From the NCBI GenBank assembly GCA_003864495.1, contig ML133383.1, positions 2,067,560 to 2,131,559 on the forward strand: a stretch of 64,000 bases of DNA. Direction: 5' to 3'. A model generated the notes under the pieces. The model was given only the letters and a program-made list of their open reading frames with translations, was not told the DNA's origin and searched no databases. The DNA is from Nemopilema nomurai (Eukaryota > Cnidaria > Scyphozoa > Rhizostomeae > Rhizostomatidae). The number at the start of each line of letters is the position of its first letter. Within the stretch, counting starts at the first letter, position 1. Positions 1-11,300 of the stretch are shown one piece after another. The position numbers and the translations under genes were made by a program.

Positions 1-3000
1 GCTCAGGTGAATCAAGCTGTAACAACCAAATCAAAAACTAAATTTTCTGCAATTATACTACAAGAAAACTGTGCAGTAGCTTTCGTACAACTACCGGCAA
101 AACCTATTAGTAGAATGCAACAGAAATCCAACGAAACCATCGAGACTTCAAGCATAGAAATCACAGTCCCTTGCCCATAAAAGTGTGGAAGAAGCTTTTT
201 GCTGATAAGGTAAGGAAGGTAAAAGATCTTCCAAGTTGCAGCAGTGAGGTTATTGAGCAACTTTGTCGCCCTATTAACGCCCCTCGGCCCTATTGCTACT
301 ATGAAGAAGATCCTACATTTTGGCACAGATGTGATCCGGCCCTTAAAAATTTAATCACGGTCAAGTTATTGTCGCTCCTAGGCCTTATTTTCACCAAATG
401 AACAACTGCAATGTGAAAGAAGGGGAGCAAGTTTAATGCCAAAATATCGCCTCGTGTCTTATTTCCAAGACATGCAGAGAATGATCATTTGCTTCACTGG
501 ACTAAACAATGTATGAAACAGATGGAAAAACTAGTTTTTACGGTGATCCAGTGCCTCGAAAACTGATGATATATGGGAAACCATTGAACACAGTAAGGTC
601 CATTGTCTTTGTCTCAGTCACGTGGTCCCAGTGTTGAACAATGGCTGTTGTTGTGGTTCTATTGCCATTAAGAACGAACAAGGTGCGGTGACGTTTTCTC
701 TGCCGCTAAGCACAGAAGTTTTTTGATAATACCACTTATGTAAGAGGTATGAATTAATAAAATAAATAACTCAACAAACAATATTGGAATATAAGATAAA
801 GTGCGTTGATGGATGTGAATAAAAAAATAATAGTGTCCCACAAAGGCGAAAAAATTGGAATAAATATTGATCAAAGATTCAGAGTCTGAAAACGAAGCTG
901 CTGTGAAAAAGAATGGAAGATGTTAGAAAATATTTGTTTTGTTATCATAGAGTTCCATAGTCCCCTGGTCTATCTCCCCAATGCAAAATCAGGTTAACCA
1001 TTGACAAGAGGGTTTTCAACGCAAATAGGGACAAAAATACCAAAGAGAGTGTAGTGGGAGAAAAGTAGCAAGGGCAAAAGGACGTTTAATAGAGAGACAA
1101 AGAATGAGATAAGCAGGATGTTAGTTTTCTTAAAAACTTTCGATGCCCTCAAGGCGATATTATACAAGATTCTAAACTAAAGAATAAAGGCAATTAATAA
1201 AGGCAAAACATTTCGATTGTCCAGGCGAAATTTCGAGAAGCATTCTCTTTGTTGTGAGGTGGAGTGTCGATGGTTGAAGTAAATATTTTTCAAGCAATTG
1301 GGTTCTTTTATCAAAATCAAGTTTATGCATTACCACGGACAAGGCCCTTATCCATATAATAATATAGAAAGTCAAAATATTGTCCCATCGAGCTTATGTA
1401 TTAACATGAACAAGGCCCTCATCCCTATAATTATATATAAAGTCAAAATATTGTCTCTATACTGCGACTTGTGGGACGTTCTTTGATAGGAGACCAACTA
1501 ATAGAACGTCACTACAATATTCTCAACGAAAAACAGGTGGATTCTCGCATCAGCTGATTTTAGATAGACGCTGCCAAACAAACAAAGCCATTAAGAAAAT
1601 CGTCCTAATCACATTCAGCCCACTGATTCTAATTTAGGACATCGTGAAGCTGAACTCCTAATGAATTATTGAGAATGAGAAAAAACAACAGAACTCAAAC
1701 TAAACATCGTAGGTATAAGCAAACAAAAAAACAAGTAAATTAAAACTTCCACATCCCACATATTGTCTACCAACAAACTTGATTGCTTAATTATTAGATT
1801 TAAAAATATGATTGGCGTTTGGTTAATCCTATTTGAATACCTAACTCGTTTAGGTGAAATACATTAGGAAGAAAGTTACCTTGAAGAGAGTGCCGTTTCA
1901 ACGTGTCCACGTCCCTCGGCATTTTTTCAGAATGAGAAAAATACACAAACGGGGTCGCGCGTCACTTTTAGTTCGATTGCCTTCCTAAAATAGCAGCAGG
2001 CCTGTAGGCATGTGCAGCGATATGAAACTAAATAGAACTTCGCACCTCACACCTGCAACAAGGCACAATTAGCAGGGGGTTGGGTTACCAGAATCCGAAG
2101 ATCAAATGCGGGGCTACCAATACCATACACTGTTGCATGCCGTGTAATTATTTCTGAATGGCACGTCTTGAGAACGCCTTATTCGAATAATAGCTCCAAG
2201 GAAACAGCTACGAAGATTTCCCTTGAACCTTGATGGGCCTAACCAAATAGCAGTTAATAAACGTTAGAATATTGTCAGGGTGAAAACATTTGATCACCCA
2301 AATGAATCGTAGGGTATCTTGTTCGCTAGGTGATGATTTTCTCTCGAGCAAGTCGCTGGCCAACATTTGCTTTACTACAAAGGTAGAAATTCAAAAGGGC
2401 AGAAAAAGCACTAAATTTTGTAGTAAGTCGCAGCAACCGAAATTTTTCAGTGAACACAAAACTAGCAAACCAGGCAATCGAAATCGTTGATGAATAATAC
2501 CCAGTGCAGCTCTTTAAAATGTTTTATTTTCCCTCTAATTTTCTTTATATATATATATCAATTATTAAACATTTAGGAACACGAAGAGAGCATAGTTTGC
2601 TTCTTTTAAGCTGGCGTATTCTACCTCCGTGAAAAAGGGAACGATTTTTCAAAAATAAAATTCTTGACTTTCTGCTTAATAGAGAACTATTATATGAATA
2701 AACCTAAGTTTTTTAAGAATATTCAGGGAAGCAAAAATGAAGGTATCTTAAGGAAAATCTTTAAACGCTTGCTAAAAATATGCAAAAGATTACATGGAGC
2801 TCAGAATAGGTAAACATCTATTTAAAAAATATCAGGAAATAATCGAATGAAAGGGAACTGAATCGACCGACGGAGCAAACCACATCCCAGATGCGGGTTC
2901 GAGCCGATGATGGCGATGTTAGCAGGCCACGCGACTTCTGTTTGGCAAAGAGTATTGGTTCAGACTGCCTCTAAAACAGTGGTCAATAGTGAACAAAAAT

Positions 3001-3850
3001 CGCGTATTGTGGAGTTCAGAAACAGCATTTTGAGCCTTGTACTGTGCAATGACACGTTCGATTCCCATTATTTAGGTTTAAATTCTCCAGACCATAGATT
3101 ATCGCCCGTCATATTCGCCATGAAAAGAGAGCATTGTAAACATTGTAAACATAAGCAAAGTGAAATATCATTAGTAGACTGGCTGTAAGCTATAAGTAAC
3201 TTAAAGATTTTCCAGTCCACGATATTCTTATAGCAAGAAAAATTGCTGAATGACGACATGTTGAATCGAACTCCTCTCTTAGAAAGCGTTTTCACATTAG
3301 AGAGAATTCTACCCGAATACAGAAAATTTCTTCTAACACCGTGATATATGGCTCTTTAAATACCTTTGGATTTCGGCAAACTAGAGTCAATCTTTTAAGA
3401 CAACATTTAGCACCTACTCCAAAACTGCTAGTGGGAAATGGAGACAGAAGTACTTAAAAATGATGGTATGGGCAGGAGGTGAAAAGAACGACAGAAGAGT
3501 ATGGAGAAATGTAAAGCAAAAATGGTTAATTAAAGACGGTGGCAGATGGTAGTTTAGATTGTGTGTGAAAAATTCAAATAAATTCAACTTTGAGAGAGTA
3601 TTTAGTTTACTGGCGTTTTTGGGTAAATATGTGGTGTTCCGTATATTGTGTGACTTTAACAAACACTCAATTGAAACTTGGCGCAACCCCCGTTTTCCTG
3701 ACACCAATCGGCAGCCACTGAAGCTTCGGGAGTGCAGGAATTGTTTTAACTGCCTACTAGCGTGGTTACGTCAGCTCCTGAAATCGGAAGTTGAACGAAG
3801 ATGGTTACCGAAACAGCCCTGAGTATCCGAAATCTAGTTTCTGCAATGGG
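1..3850. other. Left flank, no recognised gene
   Basis: No gene is recognised here. At the left edge a frame is open from base 1 to a stop at 178-180, and another frame is open over 171-401 on the same strand. They could be remains of one coding exon with a frameshift, but the translation resembles no family I know and the opposite strand is open over the same bases, so coding is not supported. The rest is AT-rich sequence with only short chance ORFs and one tandem duplication near 1.3-1.5 kb. Confidence 0.5.
1321..1462. repeat. Two-copy tandem duplication, unit about 71 bp
   Basis: Two adjacent, slightly diverged units share the blocks ACAAGGCCCT (near 1339 and 1410) and AAAGTCAAAATATTGTC. 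The offset between matching blocks is 71 bp. Two short ORFs that cross it are repeat artefacts. Confidence 0.65.
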
Positions 3851-3858
3851 TATAAAAG
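3851..3858 (+). promoter_or_regulatory. TATA box of the IL-17-like gene
   Basis: A consensus TATAAAAG stands about 160 bp upstream of the proposed start codon at 4015. A transcription start about 30 bp downstream, near 3880, would give a first exon of roughly 150 nt ending at the donor at 4030. The placement fits a tightly regulated cytokine gene, but it is inferred from sequence alone. Confidence 0.5.
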
Positions 3859-4014
3859 GAGTAAGCAAATGGGTTGCTCATTCACAAACGGCACTAGCCA
3901 AACACACACTACTCTTGAGAAGGAGGAGAACACACGAAAGGTCCAAGAGCCTTCTGCATAACCAAAGGACAAGAACTACTAAGAAATTGCAACCAAAAGC
4001 ACAGGAATATCAAA

Positions 4015-6065
4015 ATGATCTGCAACCAGGTAAGAAACATTTGACTGAAAACTTATTTTTTTCAAGAACTTCTAAAGTATTTTCAGATATGCTTTCTGGA
4101 TGTCTACATTTTGCAATACTATCTTTTGAAAAATAATTGAAAAGTTAAAAGCAAAAAATGAATTTAAGTGGGTTTTAATGCCGAGGTAATACAGCTCAGT
4201 TATAGCCTTAACAAATAAGAGGAATATCTTTTAAGGGCAAATATTTTTTTGAGCGAATTAAGCACATGGTAAGGATAAAATTTTTGATATATTATTGCCA
4301 GCTGCGGCTTTTGGAAGAATATCTCTGAGGAAATCATTCACCCAGTTTTTAGAGAAACTACAAGAGGGTTTTCAGCAAACAAATTGTGGAAATAGCGGCA
4401 CACCATTAACCATTCATTGATAAGTGTACAAAACCATTGGAAAATTTTTCATAAGGAATAGAAGTAAGCTAAGTGTGATTTTTTCACGCTATTCAAGTTT
4501 AGCATCGATACAATTAATGCATTTTAATAATCTCTAAAGATTTTTGGAAAAATTTTAATCTTGAGGGCCGGCTCAAAACCTACAACAACCAGGAAATAAT
4601 TGTAAAAGAAAAGCAAGTTAAAGCGTTTCTTGGAGATAAACTGTTTCACGTACCCAACAGCAAAGATTTGTTTGCTGGGTGAGGACATCCCGGAGTAGCA
4701 AGATCAATAGGCCTGTCATATTTGAAATGAAAATGAGGTGTAGATCAAACAGAGCAGCTCAGAAGGAAAAAGGAGGAAAATGGCATCTATAGCGGACAAG
4801 GAAGTTGTTGCTTTCGATTACCTATTACGATTGCTTGATGCATTTTAAGGCTGGACAACAGCAACAACGCAATATCAATATCATTCAGTCTTCTAGATAA
4901 AGTCTACAACAAAAAAGAAAGGCATGTTGGCATCTCTCTGTTGTTATTTCGTACGGAGAGCCCCTATCTTGCAAACCCACTTTGATAATATACCCCTGCC
5001 AAAAAGGGCAACTGGGGGAGGGAGGGTTGATGATTGAAGTCATATACCTGCGTTAAAAAGGACAACAGTTCTTATTCAAGATAAGACCACCAACAGTTTT
5101 CCGATATAAAAATCTTTGAATTTGTTTTAAAAAATGCAAAAATGCTACGTGATAAATTATGAGGCTATAGGCTCTGAATATAAGACTCCTTTGTGGTTTA
5201 ACGGCGGAAAATGGAATTCTGGTTGAGAACGGAAATTATCTATATCCAGCATGTCGTGTTTCTGGTTTGCGCTTACTGAATAAAAATAGCCGTCACCCTC
5301 TAACAATGTACGGAACATGGTATCGACGCTTCAATACGCAGTTGGATGCGTATAAATCTATAAACAGTGGGAAAGATGGCAGAAGGTAGAATAATTTACA
5401 GAGCAAACAAAAAACTACTCTGTGTGAGGAGCAGATTAACACGAGGGCTAGTCCAAGCACGTGTCCTACATTAATGCTTTTAAGTAGGTGGTGGTGAAAC
5501 TCAGATATGCACTTGTACTTCCGGGTATGCCTTATTCTTATGCCTTATTCTGCTTTTCCAGGAATGCATGGTATACACAATTCTTCTGATGGCCTCTGTC
5601 ATCAGTTTAGCAGCCTCGTTGCCAACGTACAAAACTGGTAATGGGACTCAAATCAGTGAAGCATCTAATGCCTCTGTCACAAATGACTCGAAGCGGCTAC
5701 CGTACACTACTCTTTCTGAGGAGGAGCTTCAAAGTTTATCACCACTAGAGTATTACAAGGCAATGGGAGCGAGTTCTGACGTCATCTCATTTTTGACCGG
5801 ACACACGTCAACCGGAGGTCGGCATAGAGCAAGGAGAAGCGTGTCGCTATGCCCTGTAACATACCGGATCACATTTTATGCTGATCGCAAGCCACAGCAC
5901 ATCAGAAGAGCAGTCTGTAATGGTCCCCAGTCCATGTGCTTGTCAAGTTCTGGCGCTTTGTCGTGCAAGGAGTTCTACATGCCGCTTCATTATCAACAGG
6001 AGATTGGGGGTGAGTGGAAGATCAGGAGTGAAAATGTCCCTGTGGGCTGCTTCTGTGCAGCCTAA
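4015..6065 (+). CDS. IL-17-like secreted cytokine (two exons)
   Basis: Predicted secreted cystine-knot cytokine of the interleukin-17 family. Coding exons are 4015-4029 and 5562-6065. The donor CAG|GTAAGA and the acceptor TTTTCCAG join in phase 0, so a start in exon 1 adds seven residues before the internal Met at 5568; the product is 172 aa. Numbered from the 5568 Met (165 aa): a hydrophobic signal peptide at about 1-18; N-glycosylation sequons at N25, N34 and N39; a basic RARR furin-type site at 87-90; then a mature domain with cysteines at 95, 117, 124, 133, 161 and 163. The spacing C-x6-C, the QQEI block and the closing VGCFC match the IL-17 C-terminal core, where the pairs 117-161 and 124-163 would form the family disulfides. 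Both the propeptide and mature domain are complete. The family call rests on the cysteine pattern and the last 50 residues. The receptor and role are not visible here. Confidence 0.85.
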
Positions 6066-8322
6066 ACGTCTTTGATTTGAAGTCAACAAATATCGCGAGT
6101 CTTGACTTTAAGCTTATCAACATATCAACGCGTTTACTTCAGCACCATTGAGGCAAAGAGTCCCTTTTGACTATGGACAGGGGTAGTATAATATTCCTAA
6201 ATATCATCCTACCCAGTCCTCTTCCTATCCAGTTCTGTTTACCATCTTCAAGGGGCGGTAATAAGATAACGAAGGAACAATCAAGTTGTTTTAAGATTAT
6301 CAAAACAAAAGATGATCGAAACACAAATTAATATTGGATGGGAAGCCTGAAATGCGGAAAAGTTGAAAAGCTTAAAATCAAGATAGCAACGACGCAGTAT
6401 TTAATAAGAACTAGAATTTCGAAAACATTAGAATTTCGATTCAATTACAAGTTTTTGAATATGAACAATATACTGACGGCAGGCCAAAAGTATTTATTGT
6501 AAGATATTCAATTAGATAAATATTTATTGTTAGTTATTTATAACAATAGCATCAAATATCATATTTATAAATTATATAATATCTATTTATAAATACATAT
6601 ATATGTATGATATATTTATATTCAGTGATGAACTGTACTTAAGACTGTTAAAAGATAGTGGACCTTTACAAATTTTAATATTCCAATTCTAATTCGATAG
6701 ACCTATAGTTGCAAGAATGTAAATTATTCAAGGGTATGACACCACATTCCCATCCCTTCCAACGGATTTTCTAGTCTACCATGTCATAAAATGTCCATCC
6801 TTTGTTTCATAGATTCAATTCTTAGTATTGCTAACACCACCATAACATAACATAAGGACTAAAAATTAAACCAAGTACAAAATAGCAAAAAGCTTTGACA
6901 TCACGGAAGGCATGGGTCAGGCTATGGCCCTAGAAGACTGCATTGAGCTACTGGAGCTATAACTTCCTTGGAAATTTTCGAGCTGAGATTTCACCAACTT
7001 GAGTAACAATTGAAAATGAGTTATTTTTAATCAGGCTTAACAACATACGATTTGGAATGAATTGCATTAAATGCTATCAACATCATGTATTTCATGTATA
7101 ATCGATATATTTATGTGAATTTCGGATTTTTAAATGTTCCTATCTTTGAAAGATAGTAATTTCCTCGTTCGTATACAAATACATTCACAAATGTTTATGA
7201 TAGTTAGCTTTGAAGGTAATGAGATTGAAATGGTAAATTTTGATTTTTCTGACCACTCCTCCTTATTTGAGAGAAATTCTCGCGTAAACAATTCATCATG
7301 ACCTTTGTTGGATAAACCAGGACTTAGAATGTAAAAAATGTGTTAAAACCAAAAAACATTGTTTGGAATACTTTTTAGTTTAAACACTTTATTGGACGTT
7401 ACCGCGGAATAGCGGTTCCTTCAGAGTTTAACACAGTAATTTGACGACTGTCATAATGAGTTTGATACCGTGGAAGCATGGCTGCACGCTAGTTTATGGA
7501 ACGAGATGTTTCCAAGTAACTACTTCAGATCTCACGCTTTTTACGATCAATAACAACCCGCTTAGATGCCAAAAGGATACAATTACAAATACAAAGATTG
7601 CTTACCTATTTCGTGCATCAAAAGTGCCCTTTTGCCGCTTCTGCGATATCCCTTGAAAAAGAGAAATGGCAATAGTTACAATCTAAAAGCTGGAATGATA
7701 GCAAGATTTTCAGCATCTGAGTCAACGAAGCCGTTCAACATACCCAATTAAAAACGATTAAAGATATGTGCATTGAGACAATTCAGGTATGAAGGCTTGT
7801 CTAAGACTTTGCTGATTTTAAATATCAGTCAAATAATATCGATAACCAAGAAGTTTAACAAAGTTCTACATTATTTTCAATGGGCAAATTTTACAAAAAG
7901 ACTCTTTCTCATTCTCTAGGTAGAAGGTTCCCTTAAATTGTGGACCAAACTAGATCTCTAAGTACTTGCGATCAGAACCGTAGCTCGGCATACGTCACAG
8001 CTCGCACGACGAAGACTTAGTTTCCGTAAATAGAATACATTAAAAAATAATTCTAACAAATCCCTTCTTAATTGGTATAACTCTTAATAACCCGTATGAA
8101 ATTGAAATATTCTCTTTTGATGGAACCACCTGTTCGTTTTTCTCGGAAATAAATCCTGAAAACTATAAAACTACAACAATAAAGTCACTTGAAATTTTCG
8201 TTATTGCATAGCTCTTACCCCAATTAGAAAATGTTCTCTTCTAAGAAGAAGTAAGGTCTACTACCCTTTGCACGTAGATGACTGTAATAAGACAAACACC
8301 TTGATGGCATTATAGCATGAAA
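6066..8322. other. Intergenic, AT-rich, nothing recognised
   Basis: This stretch holds the 3' untranslated region of the IL-17-like gene and AT-rich sequence, including a TATTTA-rich stretch at about 6490-6620. A clear AATAAA signal close to the stop was not seen. Short ORFs at 7441-7751 look like chance. Confidence 0.5.
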
Positions 8323-11300
8323 TTACGTACTGTTTTCAGCTAGAACATCCGTCTGCCATTTTCCTTCCTCTGATGAATACACGCAGCTGCTTGTCTCGGG
8401 CGCCGGCTTCTGCATGTCAAAAGATGCATTCCTGAGTATTCGTGCCAGGTTTCGGTTCACCTGGTCCTTTACCTCCACAGGGACCTAAAAAGACAACATT
8501 AAGTTAAGGGATCGAACCGCGCTGGGGATTCTTTCGACCTACAGCATTTTCCATAATTTGAAAGGTATAACTTAATGTATAAATGTTCTTGAATGGGGTG
8601 CCATTAATCTTGTACTCCTTTCACCCACCAATATGCTGCAATAACACTTGCCTCTTGTTTCAGGAAAAGTAAACACGAAGTGCTAGTTTAAGGAATTGAA
8701 ATTCGCTTAGATTTTTCTCGACTCACAGTATTTTCCATAATTTATAAGGTAATAATTAGTATCTATGTGTTTCTGTATGGGACTATTAATGTTGTACCCT
8801 TTCACCCACTTATGCTGCAACAACTCTTGTCTCTTGTTACAAGCAAAAAAGAAGATAAATGTATCTTGATCGCTTAAAATAGAGCCTTTCCTATATGCTT
8901 ATTTCTAATGGAAAAAATTTGCTTATGTTGATAAGTGGCAGCCTTTAAAAAGCTCAAACCACGGCATATTTATGCTCACTTTCTTGCACAAGACATATAG
9001 ATCATTGGAAATTCGAACAATCAAGAAAATTCGAACACTCAAAAAAATTTGAACACTCAAGAAAATTTCGATTCCCGTAGCTGGATCTTTGTTTTTGCAT
9101 TTTGAATGAAACGATTAAATGGTCAATATAATATGGCGCGGGCAAGTTCTTTTAAAGAACCGCAAACATTCAAAAAGCAACCGCTATTTAGCCAAAAAAA
9201 TCCAAGGAATTCATTTCCTTAAGATTCTGAAAGTATTGCATAAGCCAATTGTGGCATATGGGTTTTGCTTGATAGTTACTTTATAGTTACAGCTGTTCAA
9301 GCACGTCCATGCTCCAATCAAAGGGGAAATTTTTATTATTTGGCAATTAATATTTCGGCACGATATTGGAGATACCCTGCTTTGTCATCATCATAACGAA
9401 AGAAATCAGTAACAAGATGCAATGAAAAAGGTCATTAAATAGGATTGTGTGTACTAAAATAACACATTCTAAAAGACCAGAGCTTTGTCACATTGTGACC
9501 CAACTTTGGCTGAATGTGATAATTGGTACGTTTAGCTATAGAAGCGATGCTTGCGTGGCTTCAATTCAGGTGATTCTTCATAAGACCTATAGGGAATTCT
9601 AGAAGTTCCCTGTTGGAAACACACGGGATTCTAGAAGTTGCTTGTAGGAGACACATGGGATTCTAGAAGTTGCTTGTAGGAGACACATGGGATTCCAAAA
9701 GTTGCTTGTAGGAGACACATGGGATTCTAGAAGTTGCTTGTAGGAGACACATGAGATTCTAGAAGTTGCTTGTAGGAGACACATGAGATTCTAGAAGTTG
9801 CTTGTAGGAGACACATGGGATTCTAGAAGTTCTAATTCACAATGCTTCTCAAATAAGGCTTCGCTTCAAAACCACAATTAGAGTATGACTTTATACGACT
9901 ATGCATTTACAAAGACTTAAAGCAGGCAGCAAAAATCGATCCTACAATAGAAACTTGCTAAAAAGACGATTTAAGGATCAGGGAGTAATTGATTTAAACT
10001 TGCTCCTCTTGTTTGAAAATCTATTGATAGGGCATTAGCAGTAATTCTGAGTAAAAATTAACGTAAACAAATTTTGATGATTATTAAAATCATTAACATT
10101 TACCTTCCGTCTGCAAATGTCAGTGCCAGATCTCTTGCCTATGATTGGAAACAAGATTTGAATCATACAATAATATGATAGCAGTTAAATTGAGAAAAAT
10201 GGGGTCAAAAACTTTGTTTAAAATACCGGGATGAGTGACAAATTTAAGATGAATATAGCAAAGCTTTTTGCTACTTAAGGCGACTACAATCTTATCTATC
10301 TATCTTATCTATATTGTACTGTAGGAAATTCTAAGCGGAAGTTGAAGGAGAAGGAATGGAGATCGAAGAACTTTTCGTCTTATCTATGTCATCGCCAGAT
10401 AGTCTAAAGGGCTATTCTGAAGACTGAGATTGTTCTTGAAAAAAGGGCAACCAAAAAGTGTTCTTGCAAAATGTGGTACCCTTATAAGGGGGTTGCAGCA
10501 GGGCAAGAGATTTCTGCCTAGACATTGATTAGAAGACAGCCCACCTTTTCTTTTCACAACATTAGATGACTTTGAGTTGCCAAATATGCCCCTAATGCCA
10601 GCCTATAGAAATGGAAAATCGAAAAAGATGAAGTGAAATATAACTGGAAAAATATATGTATAGATCAAAGTCAGAAGACTAAAGTATGATTAAAAGACCA
10701 ATGGTGTCCTTAATAAGCACAGTATGCTAAATACAAAGACACTTTGATAAATTAAAAATAAGAATTACAATAGCTAGAAATAGCGGAGCCAGTTTCTGTA
10801 TACTTATAAAGGGCAACATCTTTGGGAAAATCCAGGTTGCGCCAAAACATACAGTGACGACAATTTTCGTATAATTGGGCAGGCTAGGTCGTCGTTTTAC
10901 TTAAGTGCTTTGGAGTCTGTCTATATTCAATGGAAAATACCATTCTTTGCAGACAGAAAAAGTTCGTCTTTTCCCTTGGGCTTTTCTAAAGTTAGGTGTT
11001 AAGTAACGCTGATCGGTCGATTATAACCAATCATGCGCTCTTCTTATCACTCTAGTATTTTGATCCGCAACTGGCTATTTATTCTGTCAGTTTTTGGTTA
11101 TTTTCCGACGTTTGCATACTCTGAGGAGTGTCGGACGAAAAAGTACTTTAAGTATGCAAAAACTGCCTCCCCGTTTTCTAGCTATTGTAAAGTTTTAGTA
11201 ATAATAAAAATGCTGATGATGACTTTCAACTAAAAAGGAAACATAATCATAGCTCTAGTTAAGAAAAAAGGGAAACTAAACAGAACAAAATTGAATTTAA

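Noticed and set aside
1..401. Possible coding exon with a frameshift at the left edge
   Set aside because: Two plus-strand frames and one minus-strand frame are open over the same bases, and no translation shows a family motif.
2870..2912. tRNA-like B box (GGGTTCGAGCC)
   Set aside because: No A box, acceptor stem or anticodon arm could be built around it; perhaps a degraded tRNA-derived repeat.
3801..4136. 111-aa ORF around the IL-17 first exon
   Set aside because: It spans the TATA box and runs past a strong splice donor in a frame that does not join the IL-17 exon.
8495..8525. Minus-strand GGTTCGATCCC resembling a tRNA T-arm
   Set aside because: The rest of a cloverleaf is absent, and it lies in a tandem duplication beside a coding exon.
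9599..9784. 61-aa minus-strand ORF rich in Cys and Ser
   Set aside because: It is a translation of the 32-bp minisatellite.
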